From: CAWATZ01 sp963784995
Lineage (GTDB): Bacteria > Planctomycetota > Planctomycetia > Gemmatales > Gemmataceae
Assembly (NCBI GenBank): GCA_963784995.1
Contig: CAWATZ010000007.1
Coordinates: 558,001-622,000 of the forward strand
DNA: 64,000 bases
Direction of reading: 5' to 3'
Below the pieces are notes generated by a model. That model saw only the letters and a program-made list of their open reading frames with translations, was not told the origin of the DNA and ran no database searches. The translations under genes and the position numbers were made by a program. Within the stretch, counting starts at the first letter, position 1. Each line of letters starts with the position of its first letter. Positions 55,942 through 64,000 of the stretch are shown piece after piece.

Positions 55942-56982
55942 GTGACCCAATCTGATCCCATTCACACTCAGCCCTGCGCCGGCCTGCCGGCGCCCCTTAC
56001 TTCAGCGACCGAGCTGCCGGCCACCGGCAGCTACGATCCCTCGGGCACCGCGGCAAAACTCGTTCAACTGCTCGACCAGTACCTCGCCGACCTGCAAGCC
56101 GGCCGGGCGCCCGACCGCGACCGGCTGCGGGCCGAGCATCCCGAGCTGGCCGCGGAGTTGGACCAGTGCCTTTCCGGCATCGACTTCGTGCATCGTGCCG
56201 CTCAGTCCGCCGGCGCGGCCCCCGTTCAGCTCGGCGATTTCCGCATTGTGCGCGAGATCGGCCGGGGCGGCATGGGCGTCGTTTACGAGGCGGAACAGCT
56301 ATCGCTGCGGCGGCGCGTCGCCCTCAAGGTGCTGCGCTTCGGGGGGACGGCCGATCAGGAAGCGATGCAGCGCTTCCAGCGCGAGGCCGAGACGGTGGCC
56401 CGGCTGCATCACACCAACGTCGTGCCGATCTTCGCCGTCGGCTGCGAGCAGGGCGTCCACTACTACGCCATGCAGTACATCGAGGGCCGCAGCCTGGCCG
56501 CGGTGATCGAGGAGGCCAAAGCCGACCTGGAGGCCCGCGAGATCGCCCGCCTGGGTTTGCAGGCGGCCGAGGCGCTCGCCCACGCCCACCAGCGCGGCGT
56601 CATCCACCGCGACGTCAAGCCGTCCAACCTCATCCTCGACACGGAAGGCGTATTGTGGCTCACCGACTTCGGGCTGGCCCGGCGCCGCGATGAGGTGACG
56701 CTGACCGTGACCGGGGTGTTGATGGGCACGCCGCGCTACATGAGCCCGGAACAGGCCGCTCTCACCAAACAGCCCATCGACCACCGCACCGACGTCTACA
56801 GTCTTGGGGCCACCCTTTACGAGCTGGCCACCGGCAAGCCCGTCTTCGACAGCACCACCCCGCAGGGAGTGATCACGCAGATCCTTCACGCGGAACCGGT
56901 CGCCCCACGTCAGGTCACAAGCGGTCTGCCCAGAGACCTGGAGACGATTGTCCTCAAGTGTCTGGCCAAGGAGCCGGCCCGC
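55942..56982 (+). pseudogene. Truncated eukaryote-like Ser/Thr protein kinase
   Basis: From GTG 55942 (reading VTQSDPIHTQPC) the gene has the usual planctomycete N-terminal helical region (LLDQYLADLQAGRAPDRDRL) and then a kinase domain: IGRGGMGVVYEAE, VALKVL with the catalytic lysine, HRDVKPSNLIL, DFGLARR and GTPRYMSPEQA. The match to kinases stops after KCLAKEPAR, just before the last helix of the domain. The following codons are antisense to another gene fragment. The normal membrane anchor and sensor region are missing, so it is probably not functional as a receptor kinase, though most of the catalytic core is present. Confidence 0.75.
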
Positions 56983-57190
56983 TGTCGCCGCCTTGAAGCA
57001 TCGACCGGCGCGAATCGAGCCGCAGGCCGCCGTTCTGCTTTTTCGGACCGTGACAGGACTGGCAGCTCTCGACCAGCACCGGCCGGACGTGCTTCTCGAA
57101 GAACTCGTCGGCCGAGGGCTCGGCGCTGGCATGGGAGCCGTTGAATCCGGCGGCCAGCAGCAGAACGAGCAGCCAGCGAGTCAGTTTCAT
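56973..57190 (-). pseudogene. 5' fragment of a Cys-His domain (PSCyt1-type) protein
   Basis: From ATG 57190 the frame reads a signal peptide (MKLTRWLLVLLLAAGFNGSH) and the start of a cytochrome-like domain (DEFFEKHVRPVLVESCQSCH, then GPKKQNGGLRLDSR). This matches the N-terminus of DUF1549/DUF1553 proteins, which normally continue for 700 or more residues. The match ends at about GGDSGPA, exactly where the oppositely oriented kinase match ends. Confidence 0.75.
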
Positions 57191-57703
57191 GGAGGGAGCC
57201 TCAAGGATGGCGGATCAGGTGGGAGAGCCTTTTCATTGAGGATACAGCAAAAGGGGCGAAAGCCCAGAGAAAAAAACCACTCGGGCTGTTGACACGCCAA
57301 CACTGGATAACTCCGGCAGGAACGAAGCACACAAGCCCGGCGCTGAATGCCACGGGCTTGCCACGCTAACCGCGCCGAACACAGGTCCCAAAAACACCCG
57401 TTTGCTAACGGTGGCCGTCACCATCCGACAATCAAGGTCTCGAAAAGGCAGAACTCCGGGTCGTCACCTGGCAGAACGGACTTGACCCACAACGTCCGCA
57501 TCCGTCGCCATCTGCCGCCCTCGTAGCCGCAGGCTTTAGCCTGCGCTTTTGGAACAGACTCTCAAATCCGAAGCGGCCGGCAGCGAATAAGGGAATAACT
57601 ACACTCCAGCCTTGACCACCGGCGGACGGACAGAGGACAGCCTGCGGCTGGAAGGGATTCGGAAGCAACAAACTCGCATTGTGTTCCCTCAGGAGTCACT
57701 CCC
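57191..57703. other. Intergenic region with small palindromic repeat
   Basis: No gene supported. A perfect small palindrome (CGCAGGCTTTAGCCTGCG, 57528-57545) of a widespread REP type is present. The remaining sequence is unremarkable; AGGAG at about 57691 serves the next gene. Confidence 0.45.
57528..57545. repeat. Small palindromic repeat family H
   Basis: CGCAGGCTTTAGCCTGCG, a perfect palindrome apart from its centre. Similar sequences are common between genes in many GC-rich bacteria. Confidence 0.65.
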
Positions 57704-59879
57704 ATGTCCATCCGCTTCCTCTGGTGCCTGGCCAAGGCCGTCGTCCGTCACGGTGGCAAATTCCTCGCCAATCGATTCGGCGGTGAGCTGGTCTACGAGA
57801 TCGCCGTGGACGCCTGGCAGGACTACAGTCAGACGAACAACGCGACCGACCTGCGCCGCGACGTCGAGGCCCTGGCCCAGGCCTCCCCCGACGAGGTGCG
57901 CCAGCAAGTCCAGGCGGCCATCGCTGCCGAGGGTTCGCAACTGCCGCCCCAGGTGCAGCAAGCGGCCGTCGCCTACCTGACCCAGGTGCCCGGCATGATC
58001 CGGCGCTCCCTCCGCCGCTCTGCCGATCCCAGCGGCACCACGGTGCCGGCCTCGCTACGCGCTGGCCGGACCCGAAGACCTGATGCCGTTCTTGCCGCCC
58101 CAGCCGCCGCGCTTCAAACCCGGCGACCACCCCTTCCCCGGAAGCGACTGGGTGCTGGAGGAATTGCTCGGCATGGGCGGCTTCGGCGAAGTCTGGAAGG
58201 GCGCCAGCCCCACCTGGGTAGCAAACCGCCCCGGGCCTTCAAGTTCTGCCTGGACGGCGCGGCGGTCAAATCGCTGCGCAACGAGGCGGGAGTGCTGGAC
58301 CGGGTGATGCAGTATGGCCGGCATCCCGGCATCGTGGAACTGCTCGACACCCATCTCAACGCTGACCCGCCGTGTCTGGAGTACGAGTTCGTCCCGGGCA
58401 GCGACCTGACCAGCCTGATCCGCGAGTTGCACGCGGCCGGATCTGCGGACGTCCACGTCGTCAACCGGCGCTTCCTGCAACTGGTCGAGATCGTGGCCTT
58501 TGCCCACCAGGCCGAGATCGTCCACGACGACCTAAAGCCGGCCAACATCCTGGTCCAGCGCACCTCGGGTGACATCGCCTTGCGCATCACGGACTTTGGC
58601 ATCGGCGGCGTGGCGACGGTGGTGGCCGCCCAGGAAAGCCGACGGCCGACCCGAAACCGGCAGGTGCTGCTGACCGAGGCGGTGCGTGGGGCCTACACGC
58701 CGATGTACGCCTCTCTCGAGCAGATGCTGTGCCGGCCCCCCGAGAAGCCGGACCCGCGCGATGACGTACATGCCCTGGGAGTCATCTGGTTTCAGATGCT
58801 GACCGGCGACCTGACCATGCTCAGCGTTCCCACCGACTGGCGCGACGAGGTAAAAGAACGCGGTCTGAGCGAGGAGATAGTGCAGTTGCTGGCGTCTTGC
58901 TTTGCCCGCAAGGCGGAAAAACGCCTCGATAATGCCGTGGTCCTGGCGCGTCAGCTGACGTGCTCTTGCCCGAAGTGGTGGAGACTCGCCGTCAGGAAGC
59001 CAAAGAAGCGGAGCGGCAACGGGTTCAGCAGGAGATCGAGGAGAAACAGCGCCGGGAGGCGGAAGAAGCAGAACGTCAACGGATTCGGCGCGAGGCGGAG
59101 GAACGGGAGCGGGCGGACCGGCTGCGCAGGAAGGGGAAACGCGGATTGCCCAAATCCAGGCCCGGCTGCAAGGGGAGGCAGAGGAACGCAATCGTCGCCA
59201 AGCGGAGGCTGCCGAGAAGCAGCGGCGGCTGGAGGAAGAACGCCAGAGACAAGAGCAAGCACGACAACAGCGGGAACTGGAAGAGCGGCAGGCGGCCAAC
59301 CTCCGCCGCCTGGAAGGGTCGGGCCGGCTGGAGAGGTGGGTCGAGTCGAGGATTCAGGGCTGGGACCATGCTGCGTGGCAGGCACTCCTTCGCGACCTTG
59401 AGAAGGAAGGCTTCTCGCCGCTGGTCCATACGGACCTGGGGCTGCTGCTGGAAAAGATCAAGCAGGAGAAGGTCGAAACCCGAAGGAGGACCGAGGAGGC
59501 AGAACGGCAGCGGTTGCCCGAGGAACAACAGAAGCGGGCACAGACAGAAAAGCGACGCCAGAAAAAAGGGCTCGAGGAAACGACCCGCCGAGAGACGGAA
59601 CAAGAGGCCGGGAGGCGTGCAGCACTCCGCTTCATCGGTTTCGGGGCGGGAGGAGCCGTCCTCGGCGGTGTCGGGGCAGGCTGGGTGGCAGTCACGCTTT
59701 TGGATGGTCTGATCGTTTCCGCGAGCCCTTTTATCGGGGGGTTGATCGGCCTGTTTGTGGGTCTGTACATCGCCACACTATCACCTTTCAAAGGATGCAA
59801 AAGGTGCTGGAGGCCGGGTACGGTGATCGAGCACGAAGGGAGGAAGTGGTGCAGTTGGTGTCAAGACTGGACGTGGTAG
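57704..59879 (+). pseudogene. Kinase-coiled coil-membrane-zinc-ribbon protein with at least four frameshifts
   Basis: A continuous protein of about 725 residues can be reconstructed across three frames. Order: an N-terminal helical region (MSIRFLWCLAKAVVRHGGKF); a kinase domain (GMGGFGEVWKG, then HDDLKPANIL in place of HRDxKPxN, and DFGIGG); a very long Glu/Arg/Gln coiled coil; two membrane helices (GAVLGGVGAGWVAVTLL, GGLIGLFVGLYIATL); and a final CxxC pair (CKRCWRPGTV..CSWCQDW) that looks like a zinc ribbon. Shifts lie near 58055 (+1), 58212 (-1), 58963 (-1) and 59118 (-1, a GGG reduced to GG). So many lesions suggest decay, but clustered sequencing errors cannot be excluded. ATG 57704 has AGGAG upstream. 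Confidence 0.7.
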
Positions 59880-60314
59880 ATCGGTGTCACGGTGGTGTGC
59901 TTGGCCAACTCGTCAGCCGCCGCTGCTAGGCCGGAACTGTGCCGCCAACACGACGGAGGCGAAGCCGGAGTGCAGTCGTCTCTCTTCATACCGCAGCGGA
60001 CCTGATTCACCAGAGCCAAACCGACAATCGGCACCCTGGTCCCCGGCTCAGCTTCCGGGTGGCCTTCCCGGCGTTTGCTGGTTTTTGCTCCGAAGCCAAC
60101 CCGCAAAAACCAGCAAACGCCGGGAACCCAACGGCACCCGGCCCGCCGGGGGCAACGGTGCCAGCAGAGACCCGGGCCAGGCCTGATGGCCCGGCCCAGG
60201 AGAGTTCACACTGCCTTCTGGCTCCCTTTTCTGATATGCTAAATCGTGATTCGGGTGTGTCCTTGTCGCCGAACCGCTCGGGGCGGAATTGATCCTGGGA
60301 GAGGAGTGATCGTC
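59880..60314. other. Intergenic region with palindromic repeat
   Basis: No gene. It contains the family-I palindrome and the ribosome site GAGGAG of the next gene. The remainder shows nothing I recognise. Confidence 0.45.
60065..60126. repeat. Palindromic repeat family I
   Basis: Perfect 24-base arms (60065-60088 and 60103-60126) containing CGGCGTTTGCTGGTTTTTGC, with a 14-base loop. Confidence 0.85.
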
Positions 60315-60809
60315 ATGCCCTTGCACACCATGTCTGGAACAATCGTGCCCCAGGCCGGCAACCTCTGCCTGCGCCAGCTCTGGGAAGCAGTCCAGGCTCG
60401 AACCGCCGACCCGACCGACCACGACGTCAAGGAGATGCTCGACGCTTGCGCCTTCGCGGCTCCCATGCACTTGCAGTTGTGGAGCTATCTGCGCGAGCGC
60501 TTGACCTGCGGCGTGGAGAGCCGGGAGCTAGCCGCGACCCTCCGCGACTTCCTCGCCACGACGGAGCTTGCCCTGACCGCGCTGCACTTGTCCTGGAGAC
60601 CGCGACCCGGCTGCCGCCCCGGCTCGATCTGAACCAGGCTGATCTGAGCTGTTTGCCGGACCAGGCCAGGCAAATCGAGACCATTCGGGAGAAAACTCTG
60701 GCCCTGCTTGCGGGCCTCGGAGCAACCCTGGCCTCCTCTCGATCCGTCTCGGATTCCTGCCGGCAAAGGCAAGGGCCTGTCTCTTCAGGAAGCGTTGGCC
60801 GACCTGTAA
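60315..60809 (+). pseudogene. Small helical protein, two frameshifts (possible antitoxin-like partner)
   Basis: From ATG 60315 (preceded by GAGAGGAGTG) a helical protein of about 165 residues can be pieced together: QLWEAVQARTADPTDHDVKE, a Leu-rich middle, LVLETATRLPPRLDLNQADL after a shift near 60590, then RIPAGKGKGLSLQEALADL after a second shift near 60730. No family is recognised with confidence. It is followed within 15 bases by a second small gene, an arrangement seen in toxin-antitoxin pairs, but this is only inference. Confidence 0.5.
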
Positions 60810-60822
60810 ACACCCCACAGGA

Positions 60823-61141
60823 ATGCGATCACGTACTCCCTTTACTTTGATCCTGCCGTTCTCGCGTATCTGCGCAACTACTCTGGGCTGACCCGGGTGG
60901 GACGGATCAGTCTCTTCACGAACCTTGCACGTGCTGCTTCGGCAACTGGGCGACAGGCTGCGCAACGATCCAGCGCTCCGCCTCGCCCCGGGGTCGGCCT
61001 GCTTCGCGTTTCAACTGGTGGTCAACAACAGACCTGGTCCTCTGCACGTCTTCACGCTTCGTGGTGGACGACAGTGCTGCCGCGATGGGTGTGCTGCAGG
61101 TCGTTTACGCTGAAGGAAGGCCGGGGCGTTCCAACCCCTAG
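60823..61141 (+). pseudogene. Small protein, possibly RelE/ParE-like, with frameshifts
   Basis: Three frames must be joined: ITYSLYFDPAVLAYLRNYSG and TRVGRISLFTNL, then HVLLRQLGDRLRNDPALRL (shift near 60930), then RFVVDDSAAAMGVLQVVYAE (shift near 61060), ending at TAG 61139-61141. The small size, basic residues and final FVVDD..GVLQVVY strand pattern resemble compact RelE/ParE-type toxins, but the relationship is weak. The start codon is uncertain. It converges on the DUF6527 gene. Confidence 0.4.
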
Positions 61142-61148
61142 CTGGGAG

Positions 61149-61487
61149 TTACGTCGCCCACCGAATCAGCCCCTTCCTCAGGAAGAAGTGACTGCGACAC
61201 CCCACCCTGCGCCGGACAGATGGAGAGAGTGTCACGACCCCGTCGGCGTGTTCGGTCACGTCCCAGCGGGGTTTTGAACCAGGCACGACCGGCAAGCAGA
61301 GTGTTGCCTTACACCCGCAGGGGCACATCAGTGCCACTTGCCAGACGTACGGGCCTTCGCCGACCAGGTAGACCGAGAATGGTGCGAGTGAGTCGGGAAG
61401 GTCCTCGACTCGCACCGCCCTCCAACGGCGCGGTTTCGGCGGAAACCACGACCGCAGCCAGTCCCAGAATCGTCTGAGCAGCCTCAT
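61149..61487 (-). CDS. DUF6527 protein of a ubiquitin-like operon
   Basis: A 112-residue basic protein from ATG 61487 (MRLLRRFWDWLRSWFPPKPR). Family features are WRAVRVEDLPD, the cysteine cluster CPCGC (residues about 55-59) and GCRSHFFLRKG near the end, likely a metal site made by the CPCGC and C/H residues. DUF6527 is known from operons with ubiquitin-like, E2, E1 and JAB proteins. Its start overlaps the stop of the JAB-E1 gene by four bases (ATGA), so it is translated together with it. Role unknown; possibly a substrate-binding or ligase-like component. Confidence 0.8.
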   Translation of the reverse strand: MRLLRRFWDWLRSWFPPKPRRWRAVRVEDLPDSLAPFSVYLVGEGPYVWQVALMCPCGCKATLCLPVVPGSKPRWDVTEHADGVVTLSPSVRRRVGCRSHFFLRKGLIRWAT

Positions 61488-62885
61488 GCGGTTGGACGCT
61501 CTCCACTCAGTTCCGGCATGCCGAGCAGCGGCACCATGTCGCCCCGGCCGACGTTGCGCGTCACGACCGGGCAGCGCTCCCCGTCGCCCACCCGGTGGAA
61601 GATCCACTGATTGAGACTGATCCGCTGGGAGGCATAACCGGCGTTGTCTTCATCCCGCACGGCGTGGACGCGACACAAAAACTCGAACACGGCCAGTCCG
61701 GAGAAGATCATGTTGACGGTGATCACCGCGGGGCGCGTCTCGTCGCCACCCTCGACGTACCGCTCCGTGCGCTGCCGCTCGTACTCCACCGGGTCACTGC
61801 GGCGCAGGCAGTCGGCGCGGTATTGCTCCAGCGTGTAAACACCCCGGCTGAGCAGGCTCGATCCGTCGGGCTGCAGGTAATGCACCGCTCCGCTCACCTG
61901 TTCCACTCCGCCCGCGCCGTCGGCGCAGGCGGATGCCGACGTCGAAGTACGGAATGCAGTACGTGGACGCCAGCTTGCTCAGCAGGTGCCGTCCCTCGAT
62001 GCTGTCCATGCACCCGAAGAGCACGTCGCACTCCGCGAGACGCTCAATGACCTCGGACGTGCGCAGGTCTTCCCCGATGGGGATAAATCGCGGACCGAGC
62101 GCCGCCTCCCGGATCGCCCGCTCATGGACGGCCACTTTCAGGAGACGCTGCCGGGCGTCGTCCAGCCGGGCCTGCGGGATGCGGTTGAGGTTCTCCACGC
62201 CGACGTGATCCGGATCGACGCCCACGATCTCCCGGACATTGAGCCGCTGGAGCTGCTCGATCGTCGGGGAGCCGGTTCCGGAACAGCCGACGACACCGGC
62301 CGAAAGCCTGCCGAGCAAGGCCGTCGTGCCCCGGCCGAACGCCTGGACGTTGCGCACCGTGAAGTCCGCGAGCGGCTCGTCCCTGTGCGCAGGAAACCAG
62401 AAACGAATGTCGTCGCCCACGACGCAGATGCTGGAAAGGGGGAAGAAGTCCCCCTCCGCCGTGATGCCGCGACCAACCATCTCCCCGTCGGGAAGCATGA
62501 GGACGCTGGCGTGCGGAGCGTTGCCCTCGGTCCAGCCGAACACCGAGGAGAACAGTTCCCGGTCCGACCGGTCGTCGAGCCTGGAGAAGTCGCGCCATCC
62601 GGTCGGGTGGCTGTGGACCTTGACCACGGCGAGATCCTTTTCGGCGGCCTCACGCAGCAGGGGCACGAGCCGGTCGGTCTTCCAGTGAAGCCGGTTGTCG
62701 GCCCGGGTACACTCGGCGTGCGGCAGCGGCAGTACCTTCCAGACGCTCAGGCAGTGACGGAGCGTGCCGGCCCTGCGGCCGCACAGCAGGACCGCCACTG
62801 CCTCCAGTCCGTCGCCGGGGAACAGGTGCGCGCGCAATTCCTGGTGCTGCCGTCCCGTCAGGCGGAAGACGAGTTCTCGGGTCAT
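61484..62885 (-). CDS. JAB-domain and ThiF/E1-like fusion protein, one frameshift
   Basis: About 466 residues after repair, from ATG 62885. Residues 1-150 form a JAB (JAMM) metalloprotease domain with the complete motif HSHPTGWRDFSRLD (HxHx7Sx2D); this type removes ubiquitin-like tags. Residues about 195-466 form an E1-like ThiF adenylation domain: the nucleotide loop VGCSGTGS, the segment IVGVDPDHVGVENLNR, and FGCMDSIEGR. A candidate thioester cysteine lies in YRADCLRRSDP. The frame breaks near 61921 (FDVGIRLR then GGVEQVSGAVHYLQ); one base must be removed or two added. It overlaps both neighbours by four bases. Confidence 0.85.
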
Positions 62886-63612
62886 GCCTTCAGCTCCCGC
62901 TCCAGCCAGTGTTCCACGAGTTTGAAGTGGGTGCCCACGTCGTCCACTCCAGGCCGCCACGGGTTTTTCCGGGTGCGGTGCCGGGACCAGCGCTGGAACT
63001 TCTTGCCGCCGATGGCCTGGGTGGCGAGAGCGCCGATGGTCTCGCCATCGGCACGCGCCAGGGCGGGGTGGACGTAGCACATGTCTAGCTGGGCATCGGG
63101 ATAGCCAGCCTCGATCCGCAGGGCGACCGTGGCCTTCGCGTGGTTGTAGCCCTCCGGGACCGGCACGTCGTGAATCAACAGCCACCGGACCTTGCGCTCG
63201 GTCACAGTCTCCCAGGGCAAACCAAGTTGATTGAGAAAAGCGACGTCGGCCTCCGGAAGCTGGAACTTGCGCCGGGCCGCCCTGTCCTCGCCCTCGGTCT
63301 GGTCGAGCGGCAGTGTCTTGAACTTCTCGATCCCCGGCGTGGTGAAATCGACCTGCTGGTCGTGTGGGATTTCCTTGACCTCACCGCCGCTCAGTTTCTG
63401 GAAGATCTTCCAGCGGTCCAGGCCGGTTTTGTCGGCCACCTGGAGCAGCTGGCGACCGGTCATGCAAGGAGTCGAGACGACGTACGAGGCCTTGTCGATG
63501 CGGATTCGGTAACGCGACACGTGACGCGGGCGCGACCCTCCTTGGCACAGGCTTCCAGGTCTTCGATGTCGTTGTCGGGAGCGTGCAGCTGGCTGGTGAG
63601 TACCTCTGACAT
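62882..63612 (-). CDS. Multiubiquitin-domain and E2-like (Prok-E2_E) fusion protein, one frameshift
   Basis: About 243 residues from ATG 63612 (MSEVLTSQLHAPDNDIEDLE), preceded by GGAGGGACGCACC. After a 40-residue leader the ubiquitin-like domain runs from YRIRIDKASYVVSTPCMTGR to GIEKFKTLPLDQTEG, the standard end of the multiubiquitin family. An E2-like Prok-E2_E domain follows: LPEADVAFLNQLGLPWETVT, WLLIHDVPVPEGYNHAKATV, YPDAQLDMCYVHP, WSRHRTRKNPWRPG and WLERELKA. The only cysteine of the E2 part is in LDMCYV. The frame breaks at the GGG of 63528-63530; adding one base joins EGRAP to RHVSRYRIRID. A GTG at 63520 could serve as internal start. First gene of the operon. Confidence 0.85.
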
Positions 63613-64000
63613 GGTGCGTCCCTCCTCAAGGAACGGAAGTAACAGGTTGGTGGAATTGGCGGACGGCGACAGCAGCAGCTCCGGCGATTCATTCACCCTG
63701 CTTGAGGTGTGCGGTAGCCGAGCGCCGGACGACGAAAGAGGCAGTCCGTTTTCCGGAGGATGCGAAGCCTGATGGATGCAATCCTCAGGTGTATAGACAA
63801 CGCTGCACCGTTCGAGGTTCAGGTAACTATAAGGACTTTGACGAGCGCATGGCGTCGGCGGTGTGTCGGACCGACGTGCGCAACACTCCTTCACGGCCAC
63901 GCACGCTTGCGTGAGCAATCCGCCCGAGTGCTACCAGAAGCGCCAGCAATCCGACCGAGGAACCGCCCACGACACGATTCAGCGCTGACGCAGTCGCTCC
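63613..64000. other. Region upstream of the ubiquitin-like operon
   Basis: No supported gene. The leftward operon promoter must lie here but no box pair stands out; TATACAC near 63790 on the minus strand is a weak -10 candidate. The right-hand 150 bases have no recognisable coding frame. Confidence 0.4.

Noticed and set aside
1..64000. tRNA or rRNA genes
   Set aside because: No cloverleaf or conserved rRNA segment was recognised on either strand by inspection.

Overview
The window looks like part of a planctomycete chromosome, most likely from the Gemmataceae. The evidence is the GC-rich composition and several lineage-typical families. There are four DUF1501 proteins with twin-arginine-type leaders. 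Two DUF1549/DUF1553 proteins and a fragment of a Cys-His (PSCyt1-like) protein are present. A TIGR02996 leucine-rich protein, eukaryote-like Ser/Thr kinases and a giant secreted repeat protein with an LEPR-XLL-type leader (LEVLEDRLVPA) complete the set. No rRNA, tRNA or CRISPR array was seen.

Layout. 0-9 kb: secreted or membrane zinc-ribbon proteins, a DUF1501 protein, a leucine-rich protein, a lipoprotein-like phosphatase and small hypotheticals. 9.2-13.4 kb: a Hen1-Pnkp RNA-repair operon with 4-base overlap, in which Pnkp carries an in-frame TGA between kinase and phosphatase-ligase. 13.9-27.8 kb: small membrane proteins, secreted hydrolases, an oxidoreductase, LRR and NHL proteins, an IS66 remnant, an isochorismatase-family hydrolase and a DUF1549/1553-DUF1501 pair. 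27.9-34.3 kb: a YtrA-type GntR regulator with its own palindromic site, one ABC ATPase and three tandem paralogous permeases. 34.5-42.6 kb: a leftward operon DUF1501 > PPC-like > Big2/DUF1549/DUF1553 > Cys-His/WD40. 42.9-52.8 kb: a fourth DUF1501 protein, a HEAT/beta-propeller protein and a repeat protein of about 2,090 residues. 53-57.2 kb: an SGNH-like protein, an esterase, and a kinase fragment joined tail to tail with a second truncated gene. 57.7-61.1 kb: three rightward genes full of frameshifts. 61.1-63.6 kb: a leftward ubiquitin-like conjugation operon (Ubl-E2 fusion > JAB-E1 fusion > DUF6527), the most notable system in the window.

Two features run across the window. First, several families of palindromic intergenic repeats occur, and some lie inside or replace the N-terminal codons of secreted proteins. 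Second, at least ten genes show single-base frameshifts or a stop, several in short C/G runs. Either the assembly has residual indel errors or many accessory genes are decaying; sequence alone cannot decide. Genes with one such lesion are kept as CDS and their reconstruction is described; heavily broken ones are labelled pseudogenes.
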